Origin: Bacteroidales bacterium
GTDB taxonomy: Bacteria; Bacteroidota; Bacteroidia; Bacteroidales; UBA10428
Direction: 5' to 3'
NCBI GenBank assembly: GCA_016926235.1
Contig: JAFGOZ010000010.1
Span: 1-64,000, forward strand
Length of the DNA stretch: 64,000 nt
In this document: positions 52,959 to 63,255 of the stretch, piece after piece
Layout: each line of letters opens with the position of its first letter
Numbering within the stretch: position 1 is the stretch's first letter
Notes under the pieces: generated by a model
What the model saw: only the letters and a program-made list of their open reading frames with translations
Told to the model about the DNA's origin: nothing
Database searches by the model: none
Made by a program: the position numbers and the translations under genes

Positions 52959-55028
52959 CTATTTTTCGGCTTTTTTATCATCTTTTTTTGCTGCTTTTTT
53001 TTCTTTTTGTTCCATTTCGGTCTTCAAAGCTGCTAGTTCAGTAATATCTCCAAGGGTTGTTTTTTCAAGATTTGACTTGATTTTCTTAGTTGTTTTCTTA
53101 ACTTCATCTCCCCCTCCCTTCGTATCATCAGATTTTTTCACTTTTTTCTCATCTTCAAAGATTCTTGAATGTGACAGAACGATTTTTTTTGCATTCTTGT
53201 TAAATTCAATCACTTTAAATGAAAGCTTTTCATCAGCAGCAGCATTGCTACCATCTTCTTTCTTAAGATGTTTCAAAGTACAGAAACCTTCAACGCCATA
53301 AGGCAAAGAAATAAGGGCACCCTTATCATTTATTTCTGTAATAGTTCCCTCATGAAGAGAATTGACAGTAAATACAGACTCGAATACATCCCATGGGTTT
53401 TCTTCCAATTGTTTATGGCCCAGACTTAATCTTCTGTTTTCCTTGTCTATTTCAAGAACAACTACTTCGATTTCATCTCCTATTGCAGTAAATTCAGCAG
53501 GATGCTTAATTTTCTTGGTCCATGAGAGGTCAGAGATATGGATTAATCCATCAACACCTTCTTCGATCTCAACGAATACACCAAAGTTGGTAAAGTTTCT
53601 AACAGTTGCTTTATGTTTGGAGTTTACACTGTATTTCTCATCAATTTTCTCCCATGGATCAGCTTTCAATTGTTTGATACCCAATGACATCTTTCTTTCT
53701 TCACGATCAAGAGTCAGGATTTGAGCTTCTACTTCATCACCAACTTTAAGAAATTCCTGAGCACTTCTTAAATGCTGAGACCATGACATTTCTGAAACGT
53801 GGATAAGACCTTCAACACCGGGGGCTATTTCAATAAATGCACCATAGTCAGCCATAACCACAACTTTACCTTTAACTTTATCGCCTACATTTAGTTTAGC
53901 ATCCAATGAATCCCATGGATGCGGGGTAAGCTGTTTCAGGCCTAATGCGATTCGTTTCTTATCATCATCAAAATCAAGAATTACCACATTCAGTTTCTGA
54001 TCAAGCTGAACGATTTCTTCAGGATGATTTACTCTTCCCCATGAAAGGTCAGTGATATGAATAAGTCCGTCAACACCTCCAAGGTCAATAAACACACCAT
54101 AAGATGTAATATTTTTAACAGTACCTTCAAGTACTTGTCCTTTTTCAAGCTTAGCAATAATTTCTTTCTTTTGTTGCTCCAGTTCTTCTTCTATCAATGC
54201 TTTGTGAGATACTACCACATTCTTAAATTCATGGTTTATTTTCACAACTTTGAATTCCATTGTTTTGCCAACAAATACATCGTAATCCCTGATTGGTTTT
54301 ACATCAATTTGTGAACCGGGCAAGAAAGCCTCAATACCAAATACATCTACGATCATACCACCTTTGGTACGACACTTGATGTATCCTTTTATAATTTCAT
54401 CATTGTCCAGTGCTGCATTTACACGCTCCCATGATTTGAGTGCACGAGCTTTCTTATGGGAAAGCACCAATTGTCCTTTTTTATCTTCCTGATTTTCAAC
54501 ATACACCTCAACAACATCACCTGGTTTAAGTTCAGGGTTATACCTGAATTCACTTAAACTTACAACGCCTTCAGATTTGTACCCAATGTTAATTACAACT
54601 TCTCTTTTATTGAGTGAAATTACAGTACCATCCACTACCTCTGATTCAGCAATTGTAGAAAGAGTTTCGTTGTACATGTCTGTAAGCTTCTCTTTCTCTT
54701 TACCTGTAACCACATCATCTTCAGCGTAAGCTTCCCAATCAAAATCTTCTAGGGAAACAGAAGCATTACTTTGATAACTTGAACCTAATACAAGAGGTTC
54801 ACTTTCTTCTTCTTCAGTCTCCTCTTCTTCTTCAGAGGTCTCATCGTCCTCTTCTTCCTCCTCATTTTCCTCTTCAATTTCTTCAGCAGTCAAAACGATG
54901 TCCTCGTCTTCTGTCTGTTCCTTTTTTGCAGAAGTTTTTTTGTTTTTTTTCACTTCCATATCTTCATCACTAGATAATTCTTCTAAATTATCAACCTGAT
55001 CTTTTAATTTTTCATCTTTTCCAGCCAT
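52959..55028 (-). CDS. rpsA: 30S ribosomal protein S1
   Basis: Binds mRNA at the 30S subunit. The 689-residue protein has six S1 repeats (about 125-200, 215-285, 300-370, 385-455, 470-540 and 555-620), with typical GxVxxIxxYGVFIDLGGVDG and ISDLSW motifs. Before them lies an unusually acidic stretch (about 39-78, mostly Glu and Asp) and after them a Lys-rich tail. The long acidic extension is an oddity of this phylum, whose ribosomes rely little on Shine-Dalgarno pairing. A -7 box (TACTTTTG at 55092-55085) precedes it. Confidence 0.97.
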   Translation of the reverse strand: MAGKDEKLKDQVDNLEELSSDEDMEVKKNKKTSAKKEQTEDEDIVLTAEEIEEENEEEEEDDETSEEEEETEEEESEPLVLGSSYQSNASVSLEDFDWEAYAEDDVVTGKEKEKLTDMYNETLSTIAESEVVDGTVISLNKREVVINIGYKSEGVVSLSEFRYNPELKPGDVVEVYVENQEDKKGQLVLSHKKARALKSWERVNAALDNDEIIKGYIKCRTKGGMIVDVFGIEAFLPGSQIDVKPIRDYDVFVGKTMEFKVVKINHEFKNVVVSHKALIEEELEQQKKEIIAKLEKGQVLEGTVKNITSYGVFIDLGGVDGLIHITDLSWGRVNHPEEIVQLDQKLNVVILDFDDDKKRIALGLKQLTPHPWDSLDAKLNVGDKVKGKVVVMADYGAFIEIAPGVEGLIHVSEMSWSQHLRSAQEFLKVGDEVEAQILTLDREERKMSLGIKQLKADPWEKIDEKYSVNSKHKATVRNFTNFGVFVEIEEGVDGLIHISDLSWTKKIKHPAEFTAIGDEIEVVVLEIDKENRRLSLGHKQLEENPWDVFESVFTVNSLHEGTITEINDKGALISLPYGVEGFCTLKHLKKEDGSNAAADEKLSFKVIEFNKNAKKIVLSHSRIFEDEKKVKKSDDTKGGGDEVKKTTKKIKSNLEKTTLGDITELAALKTEMEQKEKKAAKKDDKKAEK

Positions 55029-55084
55029 TGTTCAAAAAGTTAATTAATAATTAGTTAGACATTATATATAAAAAAATCGAGCTG

Positions 55085-55092
55085 CAAAAGTA
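55085..55092 (-). promoter_or_regulatory. -7 box of rpsA
   Basis: TACTTTTG on the minus strand matches TAnnTTTG; it places the transcript start about 50 bases before the rpsA ATG. Confidence 0.5.
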
Positions 55093-55286
55093 TGATAATA
55101 TTCTTGAAATAACTAGCAGAAAATTAAAAAATTAACTACTAATCACTTCGTTTTAAATAAATATGTTGATACAACCCCGAATTCACCAATGTTTTCCTAA
55201 GTTATAGAGATTCAGATTCCTAAGCTATATCTTTTTCAAATAAAAAAAATAATGTAGTTTTACGCCAGATTAATAAAATTCTTTAT

Positions 55287-56171
55287 ATGAAAGGAATAAT
55301 ATTGGCCGGAGGATCGGGAACAAGGCTTTATCCTTTAACAAAAAGCATTTCAAAGCAGATTATGCCCATCTACGATAAACCCATGATTTATTATCCACTA
55401 TCGGTGTTGATGTTATCAGGAATCAGGGAGATATTACTTATTTCAACACCAGATGATATTTCTCTTTTTGAAAAATTACTTGGAAATGGAATCCAATTAG
55501 GTTTATCCATTCAATACGCTGTTCAGCCAAAGCCTGAAGGGCTAGCACAGGCCTTTATTATTGGAGAAAGATTTATTGGAAATGATTCCGTATGCCTTGT
55601 TTTAGGTGATAATATTTTTTATGGCCACGGATTAGGCGAAGTACTTTTAGAATCGGCAAAATTAGATGATGGTGCTATTGTATTCGGATATTATGTAAAT
55701 GACCCACAAAGATATGGTGTTGTTGAATTTGATAACTCCAAAAAAGTATTAAGCATTGAAGAGAAGCCATCAAGTCCAAAGTCCAACTTTGCAGTTACCG
55801 GTTTATACTATTATAGCAACGATGTCGTTGCTAAGGCAAAATCACTCAAACCATCAAAAAGAGGTGAACTGGAGATATCTGATTTAAATAATATGTTTCT
55901 AAATGAAGAACGGTTAAGGGTGAAAATTCTAGGAAGAGGAATCGCCTGGCTCGACACCGGAACACATGAAAGTCTTCTCCAGGCAGCAAATTTCATACAT
56001 ACTATTGAATCACGGCAAGGACTTAAAGTATCTTGTATTGAAGAAATAGCTTATAAAAGAGGATTTATTAACCAGAATCAACTGCTAAAATTAGCTGAAC
56101 CTTTGCAAAAAAATCAATATGGAGATTATCTCATTAGGATTGCAAACGAAAAAATACATTTGGCTGACTAA
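55287..56171 (+). CDS. rfbA: Glucose-1-phosphate thymidylyltransferase
   Basis: First step of dTDP-L-rhamnose synthesis: glucose-1-phosphate plus dTTP to dTDP-glucose. The 294 residues have the nucleotidyltransferase start [16 protein letters not shown], the metal Asp in [28 protein letters not shown] and [10 protein letters not shown], all canonical for RmlA. It starts a three-gene rhamnose unit, divergent from rpsA. Confidence 0.97.
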   Translation: MKGIILAGGSGTRLYPLTKSISKQIMPIYDKPMIYYPLSVLMLSGIREILLISTPDDISLFEKLLGNGIQLGLSIQYAVQPKPEGLAQAFIIGERFIGNDSVCLVLGDNIFYGHGLGEVLLESAKLDDGAIVFGYYVNDPQRYGVVEFDNSKKVLSIEEKPSSPKSNFAVTGLYYYSNDVVAKAKSLKPSKRGELEISDLNNMFLNEERLRVKILGRGIAWLDTGTHESLLQAANFIHTIESRQGLKVSCIEEIAYKRGFINQNQLLKLAEPLQKNQYGDYLIRIANEKIHLAD

Positions 56172-56199
56172 AACAGAAAATAAGGACAATCGATAAAAC

Positions 56200-56754
56200 A
56201 TGAAAATAAGAGAAACAGGAATAAAAGGACTATTAGTGGTTGAACCAAAAGTATTTGAAGATGACAGGGGATATTTTTTTGAAAGTTATAACAAGGAAGT
56301 TTTTGATAAATATGGCCTGGATATTCCCTTTGTTCAGGACAACCAATCAAAGTCATGCTATGGTGTGATAAGGGGTTTACACTACCAGCTCCAACCCTAT
56401 TCACAAACAAAACTAATAAGGGTTTTACATGGAAATATTTATGATGTCGCCGTTGATATTCGTATAGGTTCGCCCACATTTGGTAAATGGTTTGGCATTG
56501 AAATATCAGAGGAGAATAAAGTACAATTACTGGTCCCAAAAGGTTTTGCACATGGATTTTCAGTACTAAGCAATTCTGCAGTCGTATATTATAAATGTGA
56601 TACTTTTTACAATCCGCAATCAGAAAGAGGTATTATATATAATGATCAAGACCTGAATATTGACTGGAAGATTGATACTGATAAAGCCATTATTTCCGAT
56701 AAGGATCTGAATAATTTAAGTTTACATAAGGCAGAAATGAATTTTATATTTTGA
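56200..56754 (+). CDS. rfbC: dTDP-4-dehydrorhamnose 3,5-epimerase
   Basis: Third step of dTDP-rhamnose synthesis. The 184-residue cupin has the catalytic His in RGLHYQ, then KLIRVLHGNIYDVAVDIR, PKGFAHGFSVLS and a conserved Tyr in VVYYKCD. It follows rfbA by 28 bases. Confidence 0.97.
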   Translation: MKIRETGIKGLLVVEPKVFEDDRGYFFESYNKEVFDKYGLDIPFVQDNQSKSCYGVIRGLHYQLQPYSQTKLIRVLHGNIYDVAVDIRIGSPTFGKWFGIEISEENKVQLLVPKGFAHGFSVLSNSAVVYYKCDTFYNPQSERGIIYNDQDLNIDWKIDTDKAIISDKDLNNLSLHKAEMNFIF

Positions 56755-56775
56755 CTAAAAACTGAAATAACCTAG

Positions 56776-57651
56776 ATGAATTACAATATTTTAGTAACAG
56801 GATCGAATGGACAACTAGGATCTGAAATTCAAAATCTTTCAAAGCTATTCCCCGAGCTTGATTTTACCTATACTGACATTAACCAACTTGATATTTTAAA
56901 TTCATTTGATTTAGAAGTTTTTTTCAAGAATAAGAAATTTGATTACATCGTAAATTGTGCTGCATACACTGCTGTTGATAAAGCAGAATCAGAACCTGAT
57001 ATTGCTGAAGCAATAAACACCACAGCCGTTAAAAACCTAATAAAATTTGCTTCCCAGAAAAACGCCCGGTTCATACATACATCTACCGACTACGTGTTTG
57101 ATGGCAAAAACCACAGGCCATATACAGAAAATGATACTCCAAATCCCCAATCAAAATATGGCATTACTAAATTAAAAGGAGAAGCAGAAGCACTGAAATA
57201 CGAACAAACTATGATTATCAGAACATCATGGCTATATTCTTCATATGGTAACAATTTTGTAAAAACCATAAGAAGGCTTGGGAATGAAAGGGATACATTA
57301 AAAGTAGTGTATGATCAGGCCGGCACCCCTACTTATGCAAAAGATTTGGCAAAAGCTATAATTCATATCATTTCTGACACTGCTAATAATTCAAGAAAAT
57401 TCATTCCTGGAATATATCATTATTCAAACGAAGGTATATGCAGCTGGTATGATTTTGCAGTTGAAATTATTTCACAATCCAGTATTCATTGCAAAATCAT
57501 CCCTATTGAATCGAAAGACTTTCCAACGCCTGCAAAAAGGCCATTCTACAGTGTTTTAAATAAGTCGAAGATAAAAGAAACCTACGAATTGGTAATTCCC
57601 TATTGGAAAGACAGTCTTATTGAATGTCTTAACATCATGAATTCTCAGTAA
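56776..57651 (+). CDS. rfbD: dTDP-4-dehydrorhamnose reductase
   Basis: Last step of dTDP-rhamnose synthesis, an NADPH-dependent reductase of the extended SDR type. The Rossmann start is VTGSNGQLGSEI, the catalytic pair is YGITKLKGE, and STDYVFDG is present. It follows rfbC by 21 bases. The dehydratase gene rfbB, usually part of this set, is not in the window and must lie elsewhere, or another enzyme supplies the intermediate. Confidence 0.97.
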   Translation: MNYNILVTGSNGQLGSEIQNLSKLFPELDFTYTDINQLDILNSFDLEVFFKNKKFDYIVNCAAYTAVDKAESEPDIAEAINTTAVKNLIKFASQKNARFIHTSTDYVFDGKNHRPYTENDTPNPQSKYGITKLKGEAEALKYEQTMIIRTSWLYSSYGNNFVKTIRRLGNERDTLKVVYDQAGTPTYAKDLAKAIIHIISDTANNSRKFIPGIYHYSNEGICSWYDFAVEIISQSSIHCKIIPIESKDFPTPAKRPFYSVLNKSKIKETYELVIPYWKDSLIECLNIMNSQ

Positions 57652-57815
57652 ATATTTATACTGTATCTATAATATCAGTTGAGATTAAAAAAAACATCCA
57701 TTACATTCATTTAGAATAAAATATAACCACTAATATTGACCCTCTTCTTATGTTTTACATCATGTATAAGAACATTTTCATTTAAATGAACGTACAATTC
57801 AGGATTATACAGAGC

Positions 57816-57843
57816 TTGTAAAGAGACATTTTATCTAAATTTG
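57816..57843 (+). promoter_or_regulatory. Promoter of the DUF362/T9SS gene
   Basis: TTG (57816-57818) and TAAATTTG (57836-57843) match the Bacteroidota -33 and -7 elements with 17-base spacing; the ATG is 17 bases further on. The best-formed promoter I see here. Confidence 0.6.
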
Positions 57844-57859
57844 CAAAAAAATAAAAGGT

Positions 57860-60415
57860 ATGAGATTGAGAATAAGCAAAAAAATTACAACAAGAGCCTT
57901 ACTGATCCTTTCATTGGTAATATTTGTATACTGGGACTTCCATAAATCTGTAAAAGCATCATTAGCTACGGGAACATTCAGGCTTGAATCTGATTTTCCA
58001 ACCACTACATATACTGGTACAACAGTTGCAATCGTTCCTTCTGATTATAATGAATTAACAAGTCCTGTAGGTCGCGCTACAGATCCAACATATGCACAAG
58101 TAGAAGACATGGTAAGAAAAGCCATTGAATTACAGGGTGGATTAAGTGGGGTAGTTAACCCTGGTGATACAGTAATGCTAAAAGTTAATCTTGTTGGAGG
58201 ATCAAGTACTTCAGGTGATGGCGAGAACACGGATGTAAGGGTTGTTAAGGCACTGATAAAAATATTGGACGACTCTACATCCGGTGACGTAACAATAATT
58301 GTTGCAGAAGGTACAGCAAGGACAAATGACGATTTTAATATTGCCGGTAGTGTATGGCATAATAATGGATATGTTGATTTACTAAGCGACGCATACCTTT
58401 CAGGTATTGACTTTTACTTACTAAACCTAAACCAAAGCCTGGGAGATATAGTTGAAGTTGATCTTGGGGCGAACGCCACAGCAGATCCGCATAACAGTGT
58501 CTATCATGTACATAAACAAGAAGTTGAAGCTGATGTATATATATCAGTACCCGTTTTAAAAATTCATGATACAGGTATAACCAATGCATTGAAAAATCAG
58601 ATAGGTACAGCGCCAGGCTGCTACTATGGCTATAATAAGACGGCTGGAACAGCCAGTTATCCTTCAGGATTAATCCACGATCTTGAACAACGCAGGTGGA
58701 CAACAGAGGAAATTGTGGACTTAAGTAATGTCGCAGGCATTGATTTTGTTGTTGTTGATGCAATTATGATCCTGGAAGAATATAAATCATACGATCCGTC
58801 CAGAAAAGTAAGAATGAACACGGTAGTTGCAGGAGTTGATCCGGTTGCAGTTGATAATGTATGTTCAAGAATATTGGGGTTAAATCCTGATGACATATCT
58901 CACATTACCCTGGCAGAGAAAGTAGGATTAGGCACTAATAACTCGTATAAAATCCAGATTGAAGGAGCAAGTATTAATGATGTTCTAAAAAGAGTAAAAC
59001 AAAATCCGTCTGAAAACGGAAATTTTGGCCAAAGCTGCAGAACATGGCTGGTATCACAAACTTATACAGGAACAATCAGTACAGAACATATTCCAGGCGA
59101 AGATACCTTAAAACCTGTTGCAGGTGTTGGAGGCTGGTCTCAACCTACTTACTTTTTCGATGACCGTATTGACCTGTATAGTTATTTTAACAATCCAAGC
59201 GGTATTGTATCCTATGCTTTCACCTATTTTTATGCACCCCAGACTCAGGACGCTGTTCTTCAGGTTGGATCTGATGAAGCAATGTGGGTATATATTAATG
59301 GAGAGAAAGTATATGAGTATAATGGAACACGCACATATTCGGAAAGTCAAAGCTATATTGAAAATGATACGGCAAACATAACAATAAAAGCTGGCAATAA
59401 TACATTGATGGTAAAGACATACCAGAGTTTAGGCGATTACAGTTTTGCTTTAAACATTGCAGAACCATATGTTGCACTTCCTTATATTATCTCCGCAAAT
59501 CGTGTTGAAGGATTAAAATTCTTTACAGAAAAACCAACAAACGCACCTCCTACCGAAGTGTTATGCGCCAGCGATGGCATTGACGAAAATTGTGCTTTAA
59601 ATACTTTTGCCGGGAAGTTATCTGTTATTGATCCTGACCCTGACGAAGAATATAATTTCTACTTCGCTACCGGTGATGGAGATGATAACAACAACTTATT
59701 ATTAATATCAGGAGATTCATTACTTGTAAATCATACTATTGATTACGAGTCATGTGATACTATACGAGTAAGAATATACGCTGAAGATAAAAACGATCCT
59801 TTCAGTTGCATAACTGAAAGAATTAAAATACCTGTGAGAGATATTGCTGAAGCCCCAAGATCAATTGAGATCAGTGACACCCTGGTAGCTGAAGGGCTTC
59901 CGATTGGTTCTTTTGTAGCATTAATTACTGCTGATGATGATGCCGGTGATACTCATGAATACGAACTTGTTTCCGGAACAGGTTCTGCAGGAAATGGTAG
60001 CTTTATGATATCGGGTGATTCATTATTGACTATGGATATTTTTCATTATGCTACCCAATCAAGTTATAATATAAGGTTAAAATGCATCGACAATACAGGA
60101 TTTGAGCTTGAACAAACATTTGTAATTAAAGTAATTAATCCCATCAACATCATTGAAAGAAAAGAAAATTTTAAGGATGTTTGTACTTTATACCCTAATC
60201 CATTCCGTAATACCATAAATCTTAAAAGCATATCACAAGATAAGATTCAATCAATAGATATTTTTGACATTTCAGGAAAGGTTGTATACTTTGAGAATGC
60301 ATTGTATAATTCGGAATTATCTGTTAATACTTCCGAATTAATGTATGGTACTTACTTAATGCGTGTAAATATTGGAGGTAGATACTATAATACGACTGTG
60401 GTAAAACAAAAATGA
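57860..60415 (+). CDS. Secreted DUF362 protein with cadherin-like repeats and a T9SS sorting tail
   Basis: 851 residues. A signal anchor at about 12-32 precedes a DUF362 domain (about 50-370; VMLKVNLVGGSSTSGDGENTD, VYISVPVLKIHDTG, VDPVAVDNVCSRILGL). Next comes a beta domain (about 400-530) with VQVGSDEAMWVYINGEKVYE-like sequence, two cadherin-like units (about 560-760; ITADDDAGDTHEYELVSG), and a final type IX sorting domain (LYPNPFRN to the end, with ISGKVVY and MRVNIGG). DUF362 proteins are usually cytoplasmic and associated with iron-sulfur proteins; an exported one with a sorting tail is unusual. It follows the rhamnose genes, but a role in cell-surface polysaccharide is not shown. Its stop lies 4 bases from the convergent next gene. 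Confidence 0.88.
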   Translation: MRLRISKKITTRALLILSLVIFVYWDFHKSVKASLATGTFRLESDFPTTTYTGTTVAIVPSDYNELTSPVGRATDPTYAQVEDMVRKAIELQGGLSGVVNPGDTVMLKVNLVGGSSTSGDGENTDVRVVKALIKILDDSTSGDVTIIVAEGTARTNDDFNIAGSVWHNNGYVDLLSDAYLSGIDFYLLNLNQSLGDIVEVDLGANATADPHNSVYHVHKQEVEADVYISVPVLKIHDTGITNALKNQIGTAPGCYYGYNKTAGTASYPSGLIHDLEQRRWTTEEIVDLSNVAGIDFVVVDAIMILEEYKSYDPSRKVRMNTVVAGVDPVAVDNVCSRILGLNPDDISHITLAEKVGLGTNNSYKIQIEGASINDVLKRVKQNPSENGNFGQSCRTWLVSQTYTGTISTEHIPGEDTLKPVAGVGGWSQPTYFFDDRIDLYSYFNNPSGIVSYAFTYFYAPQTQDAVLQVGSDEAMWVYINGEKVYEYNGTRTYSESQSYIENDTANITIKAGNNTLMVKTYQSLGDYSFALNIAEPYVALPYIISANRVEGLKFFTEKPTNAPPTEVLCASDGIDENCALNTFAGKLSVIDPDPDEEYNFYFATGDGDDNNNLLLISGDSLLVNHTIDYESCDTIRVRIYAEDKNDPFSCITERIKIPVRDIAEAPRSIEISDTLVAEGLPIGSFVALITADDDAGDTHEYELVSGTGSAGNGSFMISGDSLLTMDIFHYATQSSYNIRLKCIDNTGFELEQTFVIKVINPINIIERKENFKDVCTLYPNPFRNTINLKSISQDKIQSIDIFDISGKVVYFENALYNSELSVNTSELMYGTYLMRVNIGGRYYNTTVVKQK

Positions 60416-60419
60416 TTAG

Positions 60420-61757
60420 TTAAAACCTTATATAATCAGCATTAAAATGACCGGAGAAGACATATGACAGGTCTGCTTCGGTCTTTTTATTTACACTTTC
60501 TTCACCCCAAACATATACATACCTCTTGTGGTTTTTAACCGGACAATAAGTCCATACATGTTTATTACCATAAAGGAAAAAAGATTCGCTCGCAGTAAAT
60601 TTTTTCTTTTTTATTTCTGCCCTGGCTGTTAGTTCTAACTCAAAAAATTTTACGTTATCATCCGCTGGAAGATAAAGAAAAGCATCCGGTTCATTTTTCT
60701 TACTATATGTTAATACTACTATCTGTAACTGGTTATCATTCTTCTTTACAACATATGCATCCTGTGCCTCCCCATAAATACCAGTATTTGCCATAAATTT
60801 TGCTACTACTTCAAGAAGCTCATCATTTAAATAAAACAGGCAACCCATTTTCAAGTAATAAACTGAATTAAACCCTTCCAGATTATATGCTTTGGTTTTA
60901 AAATACAGATAAAATGCTACAATCAATAAAATGAAAGGTAAGATCCATAGAAAAGAATAAGATACATTTATAAAAATTAACAACCATGGAAGGAATATAC
61001 TTACAATTGCCGGGTTTGCTATAAGGATCTTTTCAATTCGCTTTGTCCGGTTAAATTTATCCTGCACTGAGTATTTTACTCCCTGTAACATTTTTCTTAA
61101 AGCTTCTTCTGTATCCTTAAACTGTTTTTCATAAACCTGACCTGATACAATGTTGTCTGCTCCACAATAGTTACATGCTCTTTGCACTCCATCTCCTGAA
61201 AGTTCAGCACCGCAACAGCGACATCGGGGAGGCGCTCCTTTGGAAGCCGGGGGCAAAGCATTTGCCAGAGACGGGAACTTTTTAAAATAATACAAACCCC
61301 ACTGAATTGCCAAAAATGTAAGAATAATACCGGTAATATTTATATAAGCCATCCACCAGAATAATGGATAGTATATGTTCCCGCTTATACTAAAATCCTG
61401 TTTGTGTGATAATAGTTCCCACCAATTGATATCACCCCTGACACTATTCGGAAAATACATGATACTCCAAAAACCCAGGGCAAACAACCAGGTACCGGCA
61501 CCAATCAGTATTGCACTGACTTTAAACTCTCGTGCATGCACAAAATTTTTATGTTGTACTTTTTGTTTAAGTACATCCTGTGACTTAAGCCTGTTGCGTA
61601 TTTCCTTAAAGTAATAATGCACTTTCCCGGTCAGTGGATTATCAGATCCACAATTGGAACAATGCAATTCATCCTTCGTCAAATCAACGCCAACCTGTGC
61701 ACCACATGCCTGGCAGTTGGCAGAAAAAGCGGTTGTTTCATTTAGATGTTGAGTCAT
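60420..61757 (-). CDS. Membrane protein with two zinc ribbons
   Basis: 445 residues. A first zinc ribbon (Cys15, Cys18, Cys33, Cys36) starts the chain; two membrane helices follow at about 75-95 and 130-150; a second zinc ribbon at about 180-205 (CRCCGAEL, CNYCGAD) lies before two more helices (about 250-285). The last 150 residues form a soluble domain with no motif I know. Function unknown. Its stop lies 4 bases from that of the convergent DUF362 gene. Confidence 0.78.
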   Translation of the reverse strand: MTQHLNETTAFSANCQACGAQVGVDLTKDELHCSNCGSDNPLTGKVHYYFKEIRNRLKSQDVLKQKVQHKNFVHAREFKVSAILIGAGTWLFALGFWSIMYFPNSVRGDINWWELLSHKQDFSISGNIYYPLFWWMAYINITGIILTFLAIQWGLYYFKKFPSLANALPPASKGAPPRCRCCGAELSGDGVQRACNYCGADNIVSGQVYEKQFKDTEEALRKMLQGVKYSVQDKFNRTKRIEKILIANPAIVSIFLPWLLIFINVSYSFLWILPFILLIVAFYLYFKTKAYNLEGFNSVYYLKMGCLFYLNDELLEVVAKFMANTGIYGEAQDAYVVKKNDNQLQIVVLTYSKKNEPDAFLYLPADDNVKFFELELTARAEIKKKKFTASESFFLYGNKHVWTYCPVKNHKRYVYVWGEESVNKKTEADLSYVFSGHFNADYIRF

Positions 61758-61932
61758 GTTTTACCTATAAAATTAGAGAAATGTATGCAATATTGAGACT
61801 CAAAATTCAATTTGTAGATGAAATTTAGTTAATAAAATCATGATTTCAATATTTATTTAACACAATGCATTTTGCTTTCTTTTTATACTTTTATTTTTGA
61901 ATAAACTTAAAAATTAAAGTAACTGATATAAC

Positions 61933-62577
61933 ATGATAAAAGGAATACTCTTCGACATGGACGGCGTACTGGTAGATTCTGAAGAATATATATGCAAGGC
62001 TGCCATCATGATGTTTGACCGCAAGGGATTGAAGGTTAAACCTGAAGATTTCATCCCCTTTGTAGGCCAGGGAGAAAATGCTTACATTGGAAAAGTGGCT
62101 GAAAAATATCACTTTCCTATTGATATACAAGAAGTGAAAGCACTTACTTATGCTATATATGCTGAGATTGTTGAAGGAAACCTTAAGCCTTTACCCGGGG
62201 TATTTACTTTTATTGAAAAAGCAAAACAAAAAGGATTAAAGCTTGCAGTTGCAACCAGTGCTGACCGGGTAAAAATGGAAGTGAATCTAAAAAATATTGG
62301 TTTGTCGGAAGATACTTTTTCAGCAACTGTTAACGGATTAGAGGTCGAGCGTAAAAAACCTTTCCCGGATATATTTATTGTAGCAGCAAAAAAACTGGGC
62401 TTAAAACCAGAAGAATGCCTGGTAGTTGAAGATGCAGTAAGCGGAGTTGAAGCAGCAAAAAGTGCCGGGGCCAGATGTCTGGCACTTACCACTTCTTTTA
62501 AAAAAGAAGAGCTAAATAAAGCCGATTGGATATCCAATACTTTGGCCGAAGCGCCGAAGAGTGCATTGAACTGGTAA
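61933..62577 (+). CDS. HAD-family phosphatase, beta-phosphoglucomutase-like
   Basis: A 214-residue HAD-IA enzyme. Motif I is FDMDGVLVDSE (nucleophile Asp), motif II ATSADRVK, motif III with Lys in KKPFPDIF, motif IV VVEDAVSGV. The cap lies at about 18-85. It resembles beta-phosphoglucomutase and related sugar-phosphate phosphatases; the substrate is not decided. A single gene. Confidence 0.92.
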   Translation: MIKGILFDMDGVLVDSEEYICKAAIMMFDRKGLKVKPEDFIPFVGQGENAYIGKVAEKYHFPIDIQEVKALTYAIYAEIVEGNLKPLPGVFTFIEKAKQKGLKLAVATSADRVKMEVNLKNIGLSEDTFSATVNGLEVERKKPFPDIFIVAAKKLGLKPEECLVVEDAVSGVEAAKSAGARCLALTTSFKKEELNKADWISNTLAEAPKSALNW

Positions 62578-62713
62578 CAGCTATCGAATTCTGAATAAAA
62601 AATGTATTGAGTTATAAAACGTTAAGGTTTCGAAGTACTAACCCATAAATGAATACACTTATATAACTTAATCTTAATTTCATGCTAAATTATTTGGAGG
62701 CATAACGATACCT

Positions 62714-62853
62714 GTAAAAGCTGTCCAATTTGTTAATTGTACTGCTTTTTCTCAATATAGGTAATGTCGTTCTCATGTTCTGGTTACTGAGCGCAGTCGA
62801 ATTGCACTTCGTTAAGAAACGCGCTGCTACGGCTTGCTTTTATAGTCCCTTTA
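62714..62853. repeat. Diverged direct repeat A, left of the toxin-antitoxin pair
   Basis: This copy shares blocks with 63634-63752: AAAAGCTG-CC, TGTACT-CTTTTTCT, GTAATGTCG-T-TCATGTTCTG, CGTTAAGAAAC, ACGGCTTG-TTTTAT-GTCC. Between the third and fourth blocks it has an extra 22-base stretch including CTGAGCGCAGTCGAATTGCA, a string I recall as a dispersed repeat in this phylum. The 327-base gap holds no credible gene. Confidence 0.7.
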
Positions 62854-62904
62854 TATTTACATCACTTATTAACATTAATTATCAACATAAATTATGTGTT
62901 AGGG

Positions 62905-63255
62905 CTATGTGGCTTTGTTATTCATAGTTATAGTTTCCAGCCAATCAATCATTTCATCTAAACATGTTTCTATTATATTCCAAACAATTTCATAGTCAAT
63001 CCCAAAATAATCATGGACAATACGGTTGCGAAATCCTCGTATTCTTGTCCATTAAATCTCTGGATTTTTATCTCTAAAATCAGGATCAATACGATTTGCA
63101 GCTTCTCCAATTATTTCAAAATTCCTAACAACGGCATCTACTGATTTATCATCCGCTAAAAATGAATTATAATCAAGGTCTTTTGTATATCGCTTAATCT
63201 TCTGAGCCGATTGCAACATATCATCCAATAACAATAATATCTCACGTTTAGACAT
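62905..63255 (-). pseudogene. HepT-like HEPN toxin (DUF86) gene broken by an in-frame stop
   Basis: The first 67 codons (MSKREILLLLDDMLQSAQKI to NPEI) match the N-terminal two thirds of HepT/DUF86 toxins. Codon 68 is TAA (63054-63052). The same frame then continues without a shift for 48 codons: WTRIRGFRNRIVHDYFGIDY and on to a TAG at 62907-62905. This part holds the HEPN active motif R-x4-H (RNRIVH). HepT proteins are about 115 residues, so one nonsense change in an intact gene explains the pattern; family members often have EIPW or EIEW at this point, and GAA to TAA is a single base change. The start overlaps the MntA-like gene by 8 bases. Confidence 0.85.

Noticed and set aside
62730..62927. 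Plus-strand open frame of 65 codons
   Set aside because: It runs through repeat A and the broken end of the toxin gene, and does not look like a protein.
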